Assembly: GCF_002865645.1 (NCBI RefSeq)
Contig: NW_020194555.1
Location: 2,940,288 to 3,004,287 of the forward strand
DNA: 64,000 bases
Direction of reading: 5' to 3'
DNA from: Hyaloscypha bicolor E
Lineage: Eukaryota; Ascomycota; Leotiomycetes; Helotiales; Hyaloscyphaceae
Shown: piece after piece, positions 1-11,820 of the stretch
Numbering within the stretch: the first letter of the stretch is position 1
Layout of the letters: each line of letters starts with the position of its first letter
Made by a program: the position numbers and the translations under genes
Notes under the pieces: model-generated
Databases searched by the model: none
Seen by the model: only the letters and a program-made list of their open reading frames with translations
Told to the model about the DNA's origin: nothing

Positions 1-82
1 TATCTTGAACATCTCACATTCATAGCTGAAACCCTTCCCTTCTCTGATCATAACCATCTTTGCACCACATCAAACAGCAAAA

Positions 83-1114
83 ATGGCCTCTTCTAACAAC
101 GAACAAGATCTGCTACCGGATCAGACTGAGGGTTTCAAGGTTGGAGAGAAGAAGACGATGGATGAATATCACCAGCTTGGTATGTGGCAACCAACCCTTT
201 CATTACTATTTCCTATTGCTTTGCATCGTTGGGGCATCTCATTTGGTATTTGCCCGTGTTCTTTATTCAAGTTCTATCGCCAAGGTAATGTGACATCCTC
301 AAATATGATGGAAGCAATACTTCAGGAGTTCCCCTGAACTGATGGCATCCCCATCGCGAGTCTCGACTTTCTTGAGTCCTTGTACTTTATTGTTACCTTG
401 ATTGTTCCCGAGAGTCACAGAACAGTGAGCTGGCGCGATATTACCTCCAGAACGTCGTGAGCTGGACTCGGAGTTTGCGCTAACCAAGAACTCGTAGATG
501 CCGACGATGAAGCTATGACACGCTATAAGCAATCTCTCGGTCTTGGAGGTAGTGGCAAGGACCTCTCAGATCCCAATGACCCTCGTCACTGTATCATCCT
601 CTCCCTGACCATGGACTCCGAAGGCCGCCCACCCGTGACCATTGATCTCTCCGAAAAAGGCTCTGAAACCACTCTCAAGGACAAGCCTTTCAAGATCAAG
701 GAGGGTTCCAAGTTCAGCATGACAGCGAAGTTCAAGGTCCAGCATGAGATTCTGTCGGGTTTGCACTACGTCCAGATTGTCAAGCGCAAAGGTATTCGGG
801 TCAGCAAGGATCAAGAGATGATCGTATGTCTACCACAACTTCCCCCAATATACTATGTGTCCTAATCCTGGAATAGGGCTCTTATGCTCCCAGCACCGAC
901 CAAACCCCATTCTACACCAAGAAATGTAAGTTCTCTACCTTCCATGTCGTTCTTCCGGCTTGAGTGAGTCTGATCATAGGCAGTCGCCGAGGAAGACGCC
1001 CCGTCAGGTATGATTGCTCGTGGCCACTACACCGCAGTCAGCACATTCGTAGACGACGACAAGAAGCGACACTTGGAGTTCGAGTGGAGCTTTGATATTG
1101 CAAAGGACTGGTAG
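83..1114 (+). CDS. RDI1: Rho GDP-dissociation inhibitor (RhoGDI)
   Basis: Four exons read as 83-179, 498-823, 877-925 and 984-1114, giving 200 aa, the normal RhoGDI length. Start chosen at 83 because MASSNNEQDLLP followed by the acidic DEYHQLDADDEAMTRYKQSLG arm matches the family. The regulatory arm is followed by the immunoglobulin-like domain (GRPPVTIDLSEKG, the KIKEGSKF loop, LHYVQIVKRKGI) and the C-terminal HLEFEWSFDIAKDW, which is the family ending. RhoGDIs extract prenylated Rho/Cdc42 GTPases from membranes, hold them in the cytosol and so control polarity. Introns are 318, 53 and 58 nt; the first one, between residues 32 and 33, is unusually long for this genome. The gene converges with the phosphatase on the other strand (247 bp between stops). 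Very sure of the family. Confidence 0.95.
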
Positions 1115-1360
1115 ATGCACTTCCTCACCGCTTTCCAGCACAAGAAGTACATGGGTAGGCGTTTGTTTTCGTTGTATTCAGCGTACATGAGAATCATGAA
1201 TTGGATTTGCGTCAAGACGAAAGGAATCAAGAACCTTCCAATTCTGCAAGCGTAGTTCCAAATCTTGAATTATCAGCATGTTTGTGATTTTGTATTCAGA
1301 AAGTCTGGGTATTTAGAAGATTTCTATCCGGGTGACTAGGTCATCTCTAACGTGAAAGAT

Positions 1361-2488
1361 TTACAAGAAGTAATCGGGTAGCGCACTTCCATCCGCAATC
1401 TTCTCCTGCCCTCCTGACTGCACGTCTTTATGTAAATCGTTCTCGGGCGCCGCCGCAAAAACATTGAAGAATCGTTCCCCGGTATCACTGACCTCCAACA
1501 CACTTGCCATATTTCCACATCTGTAGCAGTAGTTCGGGGCGCTCCATACGGTACTTAAACGGTCATCGTAGAGGACTTGGTAGCCTTCTTGGCAGAGTTG
1601 ATGGGCGCGGAGGATGTGTGACATGCTGTTAACTTCAAGAAATTTTCTGACAACTTGTGCACCAAAGGTATAGCCTGCTCCACGTGGAGAAAGCGAGAAT
1701 TCGTCCCGGTCCGGATCGGGGTCCGACCAGACGAGATCAGCCATTGGCCCTTCGTGGGGTATTTCTCGGAATCGATCTATTATTTTGATTTGGTCAATCG
1801 AATGGATGGATGGGGAAAGGCCTGAGTTGTCCTGTCAGTCCCAAAGCTCAAGGCAGCTTGCTTTAGAGAAGCTTACCTCCATGAACACAAAAGATCTGAT
1901 CATTGATGACGACACTCAAAGTGAGGAAGTCGAACATGTCTGTAAAGTAGTGCCACACATTCGCGTTCCCGTATTTCCTCGAGCATTCCGTATAGAAGCC
2001 GTATGATTGGGTGACTCCTCTTGATTCATGGTTCCCTCGTATCAGATGCACGCGGTGCGGGTATCGAAGCTTCAGGCAAACAAGAAGGGATATCGTTTCG
2101 ACGCTGAACATGCCCCGGTCAACGTAATCACCTGTTCAAGTCAGAACTTGGCTTGCAGTGGCTAACGAACGCCTCACCAAGGAAGAGGTAATTCGTATCT
2201 GGACACCATCCTCCGATCTTGAAGATCTCGATAAGGTCGAAGAACTGGCCATGTATATCCCCAACCACTGTTACAGGTGCTTGCACATGTACCACATTAC
2301 TCTCTTGCATCAACAGCTCTTTGGTCTTCGCACATATTGCTTCGATGACGGATTCGGCGAGGAGGTTCTTTTTGTACAGGCTTTCTATGCATTCATCAAG
2401 ATCGACCGAGGCTGAGGAGGAAGAAAGCACATTAGTTTCAGGCACAGAAGCTTCCAGAAAGCCCAGACTTACAAGGCAGGCCAGGCAT
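1361..2488 (-). CDS. PPG1: PP2A-family serine/threonine phosphatase, Ppg1 type
   Basis: Exons on the minus strand: 2488-2473, 2411-2178, 2131-1877, 1821-1361 (321 aa). All metallophosphatase motifs are present in order: GDIHGQ, GDYVDRG (rebuilt across an intron), RGNHES and the CVHGG segment (also rebuilt across an intron). The protein ends in DYFL, the PP2A-type carboxymethylation tail. The segment [15 protein letters not shown] places it with Ppg1 rather than PP2A, PP4 or Sit4; Ppg1 works in yeast with the Far complex on mitophagy and in glycogen accumulation. The start is the weakest part: a 16-nt first exon (MPGLP) is joined to [10 protein letters not shown] through a 61-nt intron, and this restores the expected N-terminal length. 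Another start is possible, but the body is secure. Confidence 0.92.
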
Positions 2489-3290
2489 ATTGCCAGATGC
2501 TCCAAGACTATCGACGGCAAGGTCCGCCACAGAGCTCGGAAGGTGAAGGGGGGTCGGAGCTGGCAGAGGCGGTTTCTTTCAGCAATGGTTGTAGTCGCAA
2601 CAACATTGTCGCGTGCTGTCTGAGCCGTTTCTAAGTCATATCACGGGTGGTCGAAGCGGAGGAGGCTGTCGCGTTGACTCAACATCGATACGTAGACAAT
2701 TTGGAGGTATGGATTATCAAGACAAAGAGGCATCGACAATTGGCGCTTTGTCCTGCGATGCACGTGAACTCTGGCGGGCCACCGTAGCTAGTGTTGCTTC
2801 GGCTGCCCTGAACCCTGCTCGGCTCCTTCATACTTTCTTCCGTCCATCGAATTTGTTCTCACGTTAGCATTCGTCTATGAATTCGCTTTCTCGTCTTCTG
2901 CTCCCCTTTCTTCAAAGTCAGATATCGCCTTGCATTGAATTCATCGCCTCTGTACTTCCCTTCCAGATGATCAGGTGATCACTGAGCTTTGCTTGCGTTC
3001 TTGCTCGTCGGTTTAGCAATACATGTTCGGGGGCCCAAGGGACGGTTGGTTTGGATTGGGGCTGCACGACATTTGAGTACGTTTCAGTGCATTTTGACTT
3101 CTCCTCCTCCTGACGGCAGTCCTTCAACCCAGAGTATTTAGGTGTCGTCATTCTCAAAGATTCACCTTTGACTTTTTGGAACAAATTTCAATGTCCACTT
3201 GAAGGTCTTCGGTTTCGACATCTTAAACGTTGTCGGCGTCACTTGAGGACAGACTTGATGCCTTGTTGACCGATTCCGGTCTTGTCCAAG
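2489..3290. other. Intergenic region between two divergent genes
   Basis: About 800 bp between the start of the phosphatase (minus) and the start of the zinc-knuckle gene (plus). Only short unsupported frames are present, so I read it as a shared divergent promoter with 5' leaders. I see no convincing TATA box or repeat. Confidence 0.5.
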
Positions 3291-6200
3291 ATGGCAGCAG
3301 CTTGGCCCCAGGGCGCCCAGCCTTCTACCCCGAACAATGGCCCTCAGTATCCACCGAGTACACCACTACCCCAGCGGAAGAATACCAACCCTCCACCAAT
3401 ATGTTACAAGTGCGAAGGGGAACATTTTGTCAAAGACTGCCCTCAAGGATCACTGCCAATTGCTGGGTGAGTAAATCCTTCTCTTTAATCTTCAGTTTAT
3501 CCCGTTTTGTTGCAGGGGCCATCGTGGAGCCGATCTACGGTGCCCAGCGGTTTGTCGCTGCACGTGTTTCCTATCTCTCTCTCGTGGTAGCAATGACTGT
3601 TGGCTCAGATGGCCTCAAATTTTTAATGCTCATCCTGCTATTCCATAACCCATGCTTTCAAGTTTTCGCCTGCAATTATGTTAACAAGTATAGCTCGTTT
3701 CCTCAACCATCAACACAGGCGTACCAACAATACCCCAGACCCGCACCCCCTGTCCAAACGTATCCGCCCCAACCTGGTCCACCTCAGCAATACACGGCCT
3801 ATCCGCAAAATCAGCAATACGGTGCTTCAGGGCCCCAAACTGCTTATAATCAACCTCCACAACAACAATATAGTGTTCCACCCGTCCCACAATACGGTCG
3901 TCCAGGATACCAAGCTTCTCCTTACGGCCAGTATCCTCAGCCAAATGGCCCTCCACAGTACGGCGGTCCTGGTTATCAACCTCCCCCCCAGCAGTACGGC
4001 CCTCCGGCTACTGCACCGTATCAACCTCCAAACCCATATGCACAACCACCCGCTGGGTATGGAGGGCCTCAACCTGGACCACCTGCAACCTACCAAGCTC
4101 CTCCACCGCAATGGAATATGCCCCCTACTGCACGACCACCTTATCAACAGATTAGACGGAGCGCCTCATTTCAACAAAGAGAATTATCTGCAACTCCAAG
4201 TCAACAGTCTCAACCACAACCGCAGCTTGACTATGGGCCAGAAGCCCCCAAACAGACCCCACAGACACCCGTATCAAATCATGGAAGTCTTCAGCATAGC
4301 GCACCTCAAGTTGCTCAAAGCTCACCAGCTACTGCAGCTGCTGAATCGAAAGTGGCTAGTGCTGCAAGCACACCTCGAAATCAGCAAGCGCCTCGTATGG
4401 GGTTTGTTCGGAAAGAATCGACGCACTCACTTGCTTCTGAAGGCCAGGCTTCAGAAAGTAAATATTCTGAGGGTTTAGGTGGGGACGATCCATTTAGGGT
4501 AGAAAGCGAGACACCAACCCCCGAAGACGAGGATGCGCAATTCGATTGGGATTTCAGATACATTTTCAAGGAGCCAGAGAGGAAAGAGACTGTTGCACTC
4601 GCACAACCGTTATCTGCCATTTTCTTACCTAACTCCACGCCAGTTCCCCTGGTTCAAGCATGGTCGATTCATATCCCTTCTATCTCGAGATATGCGAGAA
4701 AAGATAACGGTAAAGAGTTCGTGCGAAGCATCAGAAATGCCCCACAGTGGTCATTCTTGCAAGAAGATCCAGGTTTTTCAGATGAGCCCCTAGAAGGCCC
4801 GTTGATTCCCTTGTCCGAAGTTCCTGCTTGGACAGTAGCACGTCACGGAATCCCCACGCCGGAACCCGAGCTAGTGACGGAGCTGGAGAACGATGAGGGT
4901 CCGGAAAGCCGAAAACGGCCAAGATCCGAGGAAGAGGAAGAGGGTCAGATCGACGAGCAAGATGATGTTGACAACCAGATTGCCCTTGAATCCTCCGAAA
5001 TTGAAGCTGAGGGACCAAGAGCCAAGCGCCAAAAAAACGAAGAAGATGAAGGGCAATTAGACGAAGTGATGGGTACGCCTGCTGTTGGGACCCCTGTTCT
5101 GACAAACCCAAGAGCCGGTACGCCGTGCCTGCAAACGGATGACGACGCCTGGGCTCCGGAGGAAGGTGAGCGTGCTACTAGCCCTATGGACCCAACGGAA
5201 GCACTTCTTGCATCTCTCGGAGTTTCTGGCACCCCTAAACCAGTCAAGCAGGAATCGCTCCCGCCATACCCTGCACCTAACGAAGAGAATGAATCCCCAC
5301 AAACCCCGACTCCAGCGGGGAGCCAGCAGAACCAACAAAATCCTACTGTGCCACCACCCAATGTTGCACAGAGTACTGGGCAACCCATGAGTAACGCCTA
5401 TGGCAATACTCCTCAAGGTAATCCTCAGTGGATTTCTCCTGCAAACACACCTCAGGTAAAGCCCCAGTGGAACCCACCTCCAAGCGCGCCTCAGAGTCAG
5501 CCACAGTGGGGGCCATCTACAAATGCTCCGTATGGAGGTGGTCAACCTGCCGGCCCCCCGGGTCCACCAGCAAATGCTCCATATGGAAATGGTCCACCTA
5601 CTGGTCCCCCCGGCCCTCCTGCGAACCAGCCGTATGTCAATAGTCAATATGGACCTCCCACAAACGCCCCTTACGGAAATGGCCCTTCCCCTTACGCTGC
5701 ACCCATGAATCAACAATACGGACCGCCTGTTAACGTGCCTTATGGCCCACCGAATGGGTATCAACCGGGACCTTCCCAACCATACGGACCACAAGCTCCG
5801 TCCTATGGTAACGCACCTCCTTACAATGCTCCACAGCCATATCCTCAACAATATGGACCACCAGCAAATTTCCAGCAAGGCCCTCCGCAATATGCGCAGC
5901 CCTCTGCGCCGTACGGCCCACCTAGCCACTTTCCTCAAGGGGCCCCTCAATACCCACCACCGCAACGAGCCCCTTCTTTAGGTAATGGACCACCAGTCCC
6001 TGGTCCGTACGGTGGTCCCCCACAGACCAGTCCCGTTCAATATGGCCCTCCTCAAAATGTCCCATACAATGCATACCCAAATCCTCTCCAGCAATACAGT
6101 AACAATGGCCCTCAAGGCCCTTATGCAAACGGCCCTCAACCGAACCCGCCATACCCCAACGGGCCTCCTGTTCAGCCTCCGTATGGCAACATTCCCCCTC

Positions 6201-6665
6201 GTCAAGATTCTGGCTATGTAAGTGCGCGGGGGTCGTATAGCAACGGATCCGGCCCGCCTGAATATCTCCAGCAAAATGCGACCCAGAACTCGGCCCCGCC
6301 GGCACCTCAGAACGACCCTAACCGCCCTGCTCACGGCTTCGATGAGCCTCACAATCAAAACCAGAAAGAAAATAATCCACCTCAACAGTTGGATCGGAGG
6401 AACGGCGACGAGGAAGGCAGTGCCGATACGATCAACAGTAATGGAACGGATAGTGCCGAGGACGGAGGCACTCCATTAAGTCCGACGTCAGCAGAGATTC
6501 TGGGGAAATTGGTTCGCAAGAATAGCAGTGGTGATGGTTCACGGCAGAAGAGCGAGGCATCCCGTAAAATCAAGAGACCTCAACCTGTGGTCGCCGATGC
6601 TTACAGGTTTGTCCAAGACTTTTGTGCTTATTCATTTACTAACGTAGATTAGCCGTCGTTGGTAA
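3291..6665 (+). CDS. Pro/Gln/Tyr-rich zinc-knuckle (CCHC-like) protein
   Basis: Exons 3291-3466, 3516-3549, 3719-6606 and 6653-6665 give 1036 aa. Residues about 43-55 hold one zinc knuckle of the form C-x2-C-x3-H-x4-C (CYKCEGEHFVKDC), one residue shorter than the usual CX2CX4HX4C. The rest is largely disordered: long runs of YGPP/QQYG/NAPYG repeats in two blocks (encoded at about 3720-4150 and 5380-6230), separated by a more ordered core (about 4530-4860; FDWDFRYIFKEPERKETVALA, SIRNAPQWSFLQ, ARHGIPTPEPELV) and an acidic nuclear-signal-like segment (SRKRPRSEEEEEG, AKRQKNEEDEG). The last intron (46 nt) has a perfect TACTAAC branch point, and the protein ends AYSRRW. Composition suggests an RNA- or chromatin-associated scaffold that may form condensates; that is inference. 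No symbol can be given. Confidence 0.82.
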
Positions 6666-7326
6666 AGGAGGAACAGGACTCTGCCGTTCTCCCAACCAAC
6701 AACCACGATCTTCTGCGGAACTTGAGACTCGTCTTTGACCATATCAGGTCAAGCGCATGTAGTGTTGCAACAAGCCTCACTGGTTTCCCAGTAAAGCCTT
6801 CAAGTAGTTGGTTGGTCTATGGTCACTTTTGCTCTTCTTGTAAATTTACGAATATTGGGGGCTTTCGAACTCGGGGCAAAGGGCTTCATGGTTCAATTCA
6901 GTCTCTAAGTGTGGGCTTTTGCATTTTAGTCAGGCTCATGCAGTTGGTGTTTTTTGTACCAATACATTTAGTTTTATTGCATTCTTGCTTTGCGAGCGGG
7001 TTGGCTATGAACTGGTTAGACTAGACGGTTTCCCGCATGGATCTAGCATCCGTCTTTGTTACTTTCCAGCGTTTCTTGGCAGGGCCGATTCAGATTTTAC
7101 ATGCCGAAGAAAGGTTCAATTCACAGTTGTTTGCTTCAGAAAATTCAGATAGTAATGGGCCAGGCTCAATGCAAGCTTATGGCTGATAGTAATGCCGCGG
7201 GCTTCTTTTTTCGTAGCTTCTTTGAATATTTTTGTGACCAAATTTCCTCGACTTGAACACAAACATTTTGATGCCTTCTAGTTGAGGCTATTTGTAATTG
7301 TGATTGCGAAGCAGCCTCGCGACTAC
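6666..7326. other. Intergenic region between convergent genes
   Basis: 660 bp holding the 3' ends of the zinc-knuckle gene and the AP-3 beta gene. It is T-rich, and I see no gene or repeat in it. Confidence 0.5.
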
Positions 7327-9892
7327 TCACTTCATGAGTCTATCACGCTCCCTGCCGTCGTCACTGCTCTCGTCTTCGGCCTCCGATGCTTCTTCGCTGG
7401 ATTCCTCCTCGCTTTCTTCGTCGCTGTCTTCATCCTCGGTCTCTTCATCCCCGCCTTCGCCCTCCGCCAACCAATCGTCAAGGGTCTTCTCCTTTCCGCC
7501 GACGGCGCCAAAACCATTTGTCTTTGATGGCGACCCGATCTTCGTCTCTCTTATTACACTATCTAGGCGTTCCCCGGCCGGCACAACTCGATTCGATTCG
7601 TACTCGGTCTTCGATATTTCCGTCTCTCTCAGCGAAGGATCGGGTTCCTTGCCCGCTTCCACCCATTCAGGCAATGCTTCGTAGCCTCTAAGTCCGTGTA
7701 AACCGCCATCCTCGCCCACAACAAGACTTGCTGATCCAAGCGTGAAACCGGTGCGACTTTCTGATGGGCTGGGTGTGTGGGGAACAGGCTTTGGCGCTAA
7801 CAGCATAAGACTTGCTAGTTGTGTGGAAGATGGCGCTGCGAGGAGCGCCTTATAGAGCCTCGTACGATCACGAAGATCGTACGAGGTATCGTAGCGGGCT
7901 AAGAGGAGGATGTAATTCCAGAGCATCACGATGGGGTGCTCTGGCTCGGGTTCTGGCTTCTGAAACCCGGATTGAGACTGCTCTTCGAGATCTGCGAATC
8001 CTTCATTGCCTACTGATGAGTAGTCGTGTGCTGGCGCAGGTGCCATGGTAGGTTTCACGGGTTCTGGTCCTGAACGGTTGAGATGATGAAGGTACACTTT
8101 TGCTGCTAGCAGAACAATTTGCAGTTTTGCCGGCTCAGCTTCATCTGCAAACCCTTTGGCCAGGATTCGGAGTACATCTGCGGCAATGTTGTTCTCGCCA
8201 TCGATGCCTGAAAATTCTCCTACAAGCCAAATAATCGATGCCCGCGCTCGAGGATTCGTTGCGGTGTCGAGATTCTTTGCTAATCGGATGACAGTGCTCT
8301 GGTGTGATCCCGGATCTTGCTGTATCAAATGCCTAATGACAGTTAAGGACTCTGCAACCAGGTTTCCATCAAGACTGGTAATTTGTTTCAAAAGGAGACG
8401 CAAGCATCGTGCCGATGTTCTTGCGTCACTTTGGGCACATCTCCCAATGGCCCGTACTGATTCCCGTACAAGTTCTTTGTCTGAACCTTGGGAGAAGTGT
8501 TCGAGCTCATTGAGAATCAAGCTCTTGAGGTAAGGATCGGAGTGAGGGAATATCAGGGTGAGAAGTTCAAGTTTCAGCTCCCAGACTTGTGGTGGATCCG
8601 TAGAATGCACTAGGAAATGAGATGCGTATTTGACGAATACTTCTGGCTTGGTGAGACACACTGATACAACGTTGTATAATGCGATGTGTTGAATGTCCTG
8701 TGGTCCTCGTAGTAATGCAATCAATGGTCCGATGCAGCTGCTGATATACTCCTGTGTCCCAAGGTTGACGTAGCATCGAGCAACTGCTACAACGACTGCT
8801 GAATTCCGGCTCTGTAGAAGTGGTTTAATACTTTTCAGGAGAAGCTCAAGGTCGGGGTCAAGGATCTGGATCACTTCTCCAGTACCTTCTTCCTCCGCGC
8901 CCTCGCTATCGTCCCCATAAAAGCCTTGAGCACTATTGCTCTTCTTCACTCTCCTTGTTCTCTTCGGAAAGCACTGCCTCGAATATACAGTCATCAGTCG
9001 CAACGTAGCAAGTTGACTCCATTCATCCATGTCCACCAACTTCTTGACCAATCCTCGATAATGCTTGTTTATAAGATCAAGCCGGTCCGGACAAATCTCC
9101 ATGAAAGCCGTCACCGCAGCCCCAGCCACATAGTATTGCTTATCCCCAAGCAACGTCGACAAATATTCCAGTAATTGCGGCAGTGTATTCGGATCCAGCC
9201 TGTAACATTTCGGTATTGCCAGGGCAGCGGCCTTCCTTACATAAGGGCTCATATCCCCCAGTCCTTTCTTGATTGCGAGAGAGACAATCTGGCTGATGAC
9301 GGGGACCCGAATTCCTGACATGGTCTTGAGCGCCAGGGCTCGTACTTGTGGGTTGCCATCTGAAAGCGACTTCTGGATTGTGTTTATGGAGAGGAGGGCC
9401 AGGTCTGGCTCTTGCTCGGCGTGGTTGAGGAGGTAGATGTAGACTAGCTTTTTGATCTCGATGTTCGGGGATGCGACATTCTTGACGACAGAAGAAAAGA
9501 ATGTAAGGCATGGCTGGGAGCGGTACATCATCTGGATTCTGGAATTAGCTTCACTCTATATCGCCTTCGCAAGCTGGGTTTGAATGTTCCAAATGCAGTC
9601 TGATGAATGAAGCCGTGAACACTGGGCGGAGTGCGGCAGACGTACAGAGACGACCCTCCTCAGTCCTTCTAGTATCTCTCGATCATTTCGACTATCAAGC
9701 AACTTCTTTATCTGCACTGCTGGCAACGTCTTCGTGGAGCTGCGCGAGCTCCGGGCAGATTGAGCGGCATCGAGGGTGAGCTCTCGAGCTGTAGTAAAGG
9801 TCAGTGCATGATTCCAACTGGGCAACACTCCAAGAAATGAGAGAGATCATACCGCTTTCCAGCAGGCTGGAGATCTTAGATATCGACTCCAT
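7327..9892 (-). CDS. APL6: AP-3 adaptor complex subunit beta
   Basis: Exons on the minus strand: 9892-9853, 9788-9646, 9531-7327 (795 aa). The N-terminus (MESISKISSLLES, then VQIKKLLDSRNDREILEGLRRVVSMM) and the HEAT-like trunk (KLVYIYLLNHAEQEPDLALLS, VRALALKTMSGIRV, YVRKAAALAIPKCY, YYVAGAAVTAFMEICPDR) identify the beta-adaptin trunk of AP-3, which sorts cargo from the Golgi/endosome directly to the vacuole. The C-terminus is the long acidic Glu/Asp/Ser tail typical of fungal AP-3 beta, and there is no obvious ear domain. Introns are 64 and 114 nt. The start codon lies only about 57 bp from the large palindromic transposon, so its promoter must be very short, lie within the element, or have been damaged by the insertion. 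Confidence 0.95.
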
Positions 9893-9949
9893 GCGTGGTC
9901 ATGAAGAGTTGAAGGCGCATCGTCACTTTGGAGGTCTGTAGTGGGGCTA
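9893..9949. promoter_or_regulatory. Left half of a promoter split by the transposon
   Basis: Only 57 bp remain between the AP-3 beta start and the TA target site at 9948-9949. Together with 13634-13853 this would make about 275 bp between two divergent start codons before insertion, a size compatible with a bidirectional promoter. This is inferred from layout only. Confidence 0.45.
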
Positions 9950-10005
9950 CAGTGGTATGCAAAAACTCCCTGTTTTACAGTGGTATGCAAAAACTCCCTG
10001 TTTTA
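9950..10005. repeat. Tandem duplication of the 28-bp transposon terminus
   Basis: The same 28 bp (CAGTGGTATGC... to ...CTGTTTTA) occur twice in direct succession at 9950-9977 and 9978-10005, with no difference between copies. The right outer end (up to 13633) has only one copy. The inner end of the right-hand copy, at the palindrome centre, lacks essentially this same 28 bp. Confidence 0.95.
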
Positions 10006-11818
10006 GCGCGTTTTTGACGAAAAGCGGTACACTTAAAAATGGGTGCACCAAAAGTTACCTAAATCATTTTCAACCACTAATTACTCTACCAAACCACGTC
10101 CAAATTAGATAAGAAGTAGATTAATTTACTTCCCTGAAGTATCTCTTGCTAATAATAAGAGCAGATTATAGCTCCTTACCTAAGCCTGCGCGTATCGCGG
10201 CTATCTATAATCTTCTCGCATAACCCGTGTAGAACCAGGAGCTCCTTGAGTAGTAGTATAATAATTTTGATTTTGGATAGGAAATAAGGTACTCCCGTAG
10301 TATTTTTATAGCTGGGGAAGACTTTGATTATTATAATAGATAACTATAGTATATACTAGAGTTAGAGGGTACTTGATATATGCCAGAAGTAAGAGGGGGA
10401 TAGGGAAGAGGGAAATCTGGATATATTAGTTACTTCTCTATTACCTAATTTTGAACCTAATTAGGGGGGGCTTTCGTAATATTAAGTCTAATATGCGAGG
10501 GAATTATAGGAAAGTCTATAGGAAGTATCTAAACTTTAGAAATTACCTAATTAATACTATTTAAAGGTTTGGAGGTTTAGATAGGGACTAGAAAGGCTAG
10601 AAGGCATTTCTATAATTTAGGATATTAGAATTTCCCTATAGAATTAGTATAAAATTAATGAAATTACTATACTTAATATTACTTAAAGTTCTGGTAATTT
10701 TAATATTATAAAAGGTAATTCCAAAATCACTTATTATTTTACTAGAAAGCTAATATTAATACTAATTAAAAAATATTATGGTTCTTAATAACTATAACTA
10801 CTATTAAAAAAACGAAAGCTAATTTAGAATTATGGGAAATAGCTCTTTTAATTATTCTAATATAAAAAAATCCTATAGTATAATTATAAAAATATTTAGT
10901 ATAAGGAAAAAACTTCAAATATAGATAAACTTGACTAAAAATAATAATTATAATACTAGTAATAACTTTCTTTAAAAGAGCCTAAAATCCTGTAATTTAA
11001 TTAGTTTATTTCTTGCCTCCCTAAACTAGTAATACGTGAAAATTAAAGAAATAGCTTATTAATCTTAATTCTAAATATTATTTTCCCTATTCCCTAATTA
11101 CCTTATAATTATTATCTAATAGCCCAGAACTTATAAACTCTTAATAATCTTGCTTTTATAAGTTACCTATACCCTAGTAAAAGCTAATTTTATTTTTAGG
11201 GTATATACTAAAGGTAATATCTAGTTAAATTAAGTCTTTTACTTAAATATTCGGAATAGTGCTTTAAAATAGGGCTATTAAATAGGGCTTTTAAATAGGG
11301 CTACTATATTAGTAATTAGTGCTACTAAGTACTTATATTTAATATAAAATACTAATTAGCTTCTAAATTCTATATAGTATACTAAAGGAAGACTTTAGCC
11401 TTTATAATAAGGAGAAATCCTTATACTAGTACCCGATTTTTCTATTACCTTTAGCTATTTTAGCTTAGTCTTTTTCTCTAATATTATAGATATTAAATTA
11501 CTAATATCTACCTATTAATATTAATAAAAAAAGAGTAAATTAGTTTATAGATAGGGGAGAAATTAGGTTTACTAAGAATTTGGCTTAATATATAGGCTTA
11601 ATAGCTATAAATTTGGGTAAGAGAAAAAAGAAGTAAATTATAATCTAATTATATTATTAGTAAGAGCTACTTTAGGGAAGTAAATTAATCTATTTCTTAC
11701 CTAATTTGGGCATGATTTAGTAAAGTAATTAGTAATTAAATATAATTTAGTACTATTTTTTTAAGGTATTACTTTTTATTAAAAACGCGCTAAAATAAGG
11801 AATTTTTACATATTACTA
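9978..11818 (+). repeat. Left arm of palindrome (one full element copy)
   Basis: Begins with the intact outer terminus and ends at about 11818 with a RIP-altered version of the same terminus in reverse (ACATATTACTA where the intact outer end reads GCATACCACTG; only transitions differ). Inner and outer 190 bp are inverted repeats of each other, including the AAAAACGCGCTAAAA block near 11781. It is about 1.84 kb long and non-coding. Confidence 0.85.
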
Positions 11819-11820
11819 TA

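Noticed and set aside
5057..5965. 302-codon minus-strand frame rich in Arg/Trp
   Set aside because: Shadow of the Pro/Gln/Gly-rich codons of the zinc-knuckle gene.
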